Assembly: GCF_022843985.1 (NCBI RefSeq)
Contig: NZ_JALHMP010000015.1
Location: 35,213-99,212 of the forward strand
DNA length: 64,000 bases
Source: Phreatobacter sp.
GTDB lineage: Bacteria > Pseudomonadota > Alphaproteobacteria > Rhizobiales > Phreatobacteraceae
Direction of reading: 5' to 3'
In this document: positions 61,740 through 64,000 of the stretch, in pieces
Position numbering within the stretch: position 1 is the first letter of the stretch
How the letters are laid out: the number at the start of each line of letters is the position of its first letter
Notes under the pieces: generated by a model
What the model saw: only the letters and a program-made list of their open reading frames with translations
Told to the model about the DNA's origin: nothing
The model's database searches: none
Program-made: the position numbers and the translations under genes

Positions 61740-62274
61740 ACTGAGGAGGCTCTCAGCGCGCCATGACCCCTTTCAAAACCCCTTACCTGCGCCCTCACAG
61801 ACATGAGGCGCGTCAAGCGGTCTTCGTCAGCGTCGCTCTGCCACACCCCGTTCAAAACCTTACGGGACCGGGTGCCGCCAAAAGTCGTCCGACTGAAATG
61901 GACGCGACGGACGTGTGTTTGGGATGAATAGGGATGCTCGGCGACCCGCTTCAGCCTCAACAAAGGTGGGACTTACCCACAGGACCACATCGCCGCGTCG
62001 CTTGCAGTATTGGGGCTGCTGCTCGCGGCTCCGGCCTGTGGATAAGTCCAAGGCATATGTAAGACTAAGAAGGGGAAAGCTAGAAATCGAGGAAATCCGC
62101 GGATGTAATGTGGCCTCCTAGAGGCCACATATATGTGGCTCCCTAGAAGCCACATATATGTGGCATTCAGATTACCAGCAGGGAATTTTATTTCCCTCTA
62201 CGGAGTTTTTATTTCCGTTTTTTGGACAGACTGATGTAAATTAGCTGCAAACAATAAAAAACCGGGGCAAACCC
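61740..62274. other. Origin-like intergenic region
   Basis: 535 bp without a gene. From 62040 it becomes AT-rich and carries a palindrome array (see 62111-62164) plus the direct repeat GGA(A/G)TTTTTATTTCC-like at 62182-62217. Such features before a Rep-like gene are typical of iteron origins or autoregulated rep promoters. Confidence 0.5.
62111..62164. repeat. Palindrome array upstream of the Rep-like gene
   Basis: Two direct copies of the perfect 16-bp palindrome GCCACATATATGTGGC are at 62124-62139 and 62149-62164 (25-bp period). They alternate with TGGCCTCCTAGAGGCCA (62111-62127) and GGCTCCCTAGAAGCC (62137-62151). The arms overlap, so alternative stem-loops are possible. Probable binding sites for the Rep-like protein. 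Confidence 0.7.
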
Positions 62275-62739
62275 ATGGAATTAGCAGTCGACTATACCTC
62301 GAACCGCGATGCTTCCGAAAAGAAGCCGCATTTCACGAAGATCTACAAGCCCGGCTGGAACCGGATCAAGCGGTTGCTGGAGGGAGATCCAACAGCTGCG
62401 CGCGTCTGGGTTTTCCTCGTGGAAAACGCAGGGCACGACAATGTTCTCGCATGCAGCATGGCGATCCTGGAGGAAGAGCTCGGCCTCCATCGAAAGACCA
62501 TCTACAAGAAGGTCAAGTATCTCTCGGAACAGGGCGCTCTGGCGATAGCCAAGATGGGCACTGCAAATGTCTACATCCTCAATCCCCATGAGACATGGAA
62601 GGCCAGCGAGGAATTCAAGAATTATCATGCGATTACCGCACGGGCCTTGATCGGAAAGACCGAGAACAAGGCATTCCGCAAGCGGCTAACCCACATCGTG
62701 GGGCAAGCCGAGCAGGTGGAATTATTCCCTGTTGATTAA
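62275..62739 (+). CDS. Winged-helix replication-initiator-like protein
   Basis: A 154-aa protein. It contains a winged helix-turn-helix (S-M-A-I-L-E-E-E-L-G-L-H-R-K-T-I-Y-K-K-V-K-Y-L-S-E-Q-G-A-L). The tail N-P-H-E-T-W-K-A-S-E-E-F-K-N-Y-H-A-I-T-A-R-A-L-I resembles RepL-like plasmid initiators. It lies directly after an AT-rich palindrome array and before parA, as in plasmid rep-par loci. Whether it initiates replication or only regulates is open. Confidence 0.6.
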   Translation: MELAVDYTSNRDASEKKPHFTKIYKPGWNRIKRLLEGDPTAARVWVFLVENAGHDNVLACSMAILEEELGLHRKTIYKKVKYLSEQGALAIAKMGTANVYILNPHETWKASEEFKNYHAITARALIGKTENKAFRKRLTHIVGQAEQVELFPVD

Positions 62740-62743
62740 AGGT

Positions 62744-62771
62744 CATGCCAGCACGCGAGCATGCTGGCATG
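62744..62771. promoter_or_regulatory. parS-like palindrome 2 (before parA)
   Basis: CATGCCAGCA and TGCTGGCATG are perfect inverse arms (62744-62753, 62762-62771). The inner 22 bp match the perfect palindrome at 49847-49868 at 20 of 22 positions. It lies between rep and parA, where partition and operator sites are usually found. Confidence 0.65.
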
Positions 62772-62790
62772 CGTAATGGGAGGTCATTTT

Positions 62791-63447
62791 GTGGCACACA
62801 TCATTGGGGTCGTTTCCCAGAAAGGTGGCGTTGGCAAGAGCACGTTGACTCGGCTCGTGGCGCGCGAATTTGCGCAGCAAGGCTGGGACGTGAAGATTGC
62901 CGACCTCGACGTTTCACAGGGCACTTGCGTCGAGTGGGGGCGCATTCGTCAGAAGAACGGCATCGCCCCGCTGATCCGTGTCGAGAGCTTCGGCAGACTT
63001 GAGCCAGCGCTCGCTGATGCGGAGCGCTTCGATCTCGTGATCATCGACGGAGCACCGCACGCGACGGCGATGACGCTGGACATCGCGCGCGTCTGCGATC
63101 TTGTGGTCATCCCGACCGGCCTGTCGCTCGATGATCTGCGGCCAGCGGTCGTGCTTGCCCACGAACTCGTCCGGAAGGGTATTTCGAGCGACAAGCTGGT
63201 TTTTGTGCTGGCACGCATCGGAGAGAGCGCGAACGCCCTCGAAGATGCGCGGCGCTTCCTCGTCCAGGCGGGATATGACGTGGCCCAGCACGAGCTACCC
63301 GACAGAATTGGATATCAACGTGCCATGAACGCCGGGTTGGCCGCGTCAGAGAGCGCTCACAGAACGCTGAACGAGAAAGCTGAGGCGGTCGCGCAAGACA
63401 TTGCGGATCGCTTGACCAGCCTCGTTTCGCGCAGGGAGGTTGCGTGA
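62791..63447 (+). CDS. parA: ParA family partition ATPase
   Basis: A 218-aa ParA without an N-terminal DNA-binding domain. The deviant Walker A K-G-G-V-G-K-S-T starts near residue 11, with I-I-D-G-A-P near 82 and V-V-I-P-T-G-L-S near 103. A GTG start at 62791 with GGGAGG 7 nt upstream is preferred; the earlier ATG at 62761 lies inside the palindrome. It works with the downstream 77-aa protein or with the distant ParB. Confidence 0.85.
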   Translation: MAHIIGVVSQKGGVGKSTLTRLVAREFAQQGWDVKIADLDVSQGTCVEWGRIRQKNGIAPLIRVESFGRLEPALADAERFDLVIIDGAPHATAMTLDIARVCDLVVIPTGLSLDDLRPAVVLAHELVRKGISSDKLVFVLARIGESANALEDARRFLVQAGYDVAQHELPDRIGYQRAMNAGLAASESAHRTLNEKAEAVAQDIADRLTSLVSRREVA

Positions 63448-63448
63448 G

Positions 63449-63682
63449 GTGAAGGTAAAGCTGGCGAAGCCGAGCAAACGAACTGCGCTCCCGCCGCCAC
63501 CGGCGAAGCCGGAGCCGGTTGGGAACCTGCACAAGCCTACTGCAAGCGAGAAGGTGCCGCTTCAGCTGAAGATCGCACCCGAGATCAGGCGGGCGTATCG
63601 GGCCTATGCGGCGGAGCAGGATTTGGAGCTGAGCGAGTTGTTCTGCGCGATGTGGGAGCACTACCGCGCGACGGCACGCTAG
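63449..63682 (+). CDS. Small ParA-linked DNA-binding protein
   Basis: A 77-aa protein beginning 1 bp after the parA stop (GTG start). It has a basic, proline-rich N-terminus (K-P-S-K-R-T-A-L-P-P-P-P-A-K-P) followed by P-L-Q-L-K-I-A-P-E-I-R-R-A-Y-R-A-Y-A, a ribbon-helix-helix-like pattern. Small RHH proteins downstream of ParA (ParG/CopG type) act as centromere binders. This may be the true ParA partner. Confidence 0.65.
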   Translation: MKVKLAKPSKRTALPPPPAKPEPVGNLHKPTASEKVPLQLKIAPEIRRAYRAYAAEQDLELSELFCAMWEHYRATAR

Positions 63683-63693
63683 CCGTCCGGCAT

Positions 63694-63707
63694 GCGAGCA
63701 TGCTCGC
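63694..63707. repeat. Palindrome related to the parS-like sites
   Basis: GCGAGCATGCTCGC, a perfect 14-bp palindrome, followed by the half-site CGAGCATGCG at 63711. It shares the GAGCATGC core with the palindrome before parA and lies just after the small ParA-linked gene. Confidence 0.5.
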
Positions 63708-63767
63708 CTTCGAGCATGCGTCGATGTTGAGATTCGTAGTGGCGTTGTGTGGGGACTTGGGGCCAAC

Positions 63768-63785
63768 TGTCCCCATTTTGTCCCC
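63768..63785 (+). promoter_or_regulatory. TGTCCCC boxes, candidate integrase arm-type sites (right)
   Basis: Two TGTCCCC copies at 63768 and 63779, 11 bp apart, in the same orientation as the three at the left end. They lie about 100 bp inside the right attachment site. Confidence 0.6.
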
Positions 63786-63792
63786 GAACGCG

Positions 63793-63823
63793 AAAAAGCC
63801 CCGGCCTGGCGGCTCGGGGCTTT
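63793..63823 (-). terminator. Terminator downstream of tRNA-fMet
   Basis: On the minus strand AGCCCCGAGCC ... GGCCGGGGCT forms a long stem followed by five T. It is supplied by the element side and replaces the original terminator now at 25460-25494. Confidence 0.75.
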
Positions 63824-63853
63824 CTGCTGAAGTGTTGATTTTCTTCAGGTATT

Positions 63854-63931
<78 letters not shown>

Positions 63932-64000
63932 GAAGGCGGTGTCTTTGCGGCGCGGAGCCCGGTCGCTGTTGCCGGCGACGGCCTTTGGGCTTTTGCCCTG

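Overview
The window is GC-rich DNA from an alphaproteobacterium, most likely of the order Hyphomicrobiales (Rhizobiales). It carries gcrA, the CcrM-dependent cell-cycle regulator of that class, behind a dense cluster of GANTC methylation sites. The metabolic genes (dapB-gpmA, split transketolase, arsJ operon, URC-type uracil catabolism) fit that group. It has two parts: ordinary chromosome (1 to about 25,500) and a plasmid-like integrated element of about 38.4 kb (about 25,527 to 63,901) inserted in the initiator tRNA-Met gene.

Chromosomal part. A minus-strand arsR-gapdh-arsJ operon (270-2946) exports arsenate as an organoarsenical. It is followed by an alpha/beta hydrolase, gcrA, a DUF1007/NicO Ni-Co export pair, an M20 amidohydrolase, dapB, gpmA, a two-gene transketolase, purC, a DedA membrane protein, an Lrp-RidA-creatininase operon and a GNAT acetyltransferase. 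Next come a type III PLP ornithine/lysine decarboxylase with a 500-nt leader, a KefB-type antiporter and the three URC genes (GTP-cyclohydrolase-II-like, DUF1688, uracil phosphoribosyltransferase). A secreted PAxYG-repeat protein is last before the element. Two 153/154-bp copies of an inverted-repeat element lie between genes.

Integrated element. It is bounded by a 20-bp direct repeat in the tRNA-fMet anticodon/variable region, with phased TGTCCCC boxes at both ends that look like integrase arm sites. A tyrosine integrase and a small excisionase-like protein sit at the left end. The backbone is plasmid-like: a Rep-like winged-helix protein, ParA, a large ParB and two nearly identical palindromes that look like parS. 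It also has DUF736, DUF2958, ArdC, a MobC/MobP relaxase pair and two different VirD4/TraG coupling proteins. No type IV secretion channel genes are present, so it is probably mobilizable rather than self-transmissible.

Defence cargo. Left arm: a type III-like Mod/Res pair joined to a large SNF2 helicase and an orphan Phd-type protein, a serine recombinase, and a stand-alone OLD-family nuclease. Centre-right: a compact operon of four overlapping genes (unknown 191-aa protein, QueC-like PP-loop enzyme of 462 aa, XRE-ImmA/IrrE protease, PIN-domain protein) next to a Gabija-type GajA/GajB pair. The four-gene operon matches no system I know and is the best candidate for an undescribed one.

A second unexpected signal is a family of structured leaders in front of four minus-strand backbone genes (starts at 44268, 45202, 46691 and 59233, the last being ardC). 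Each has nested hairpins whose stems are kept while their sequence changes. In three of the four the Shine-Dalgarno lies wholly or partly in a stem. Three copies also share a distal block of about 130 bp. They may act as post-transcriptional switches or as single-strand promoters used when the element enters a new cell.
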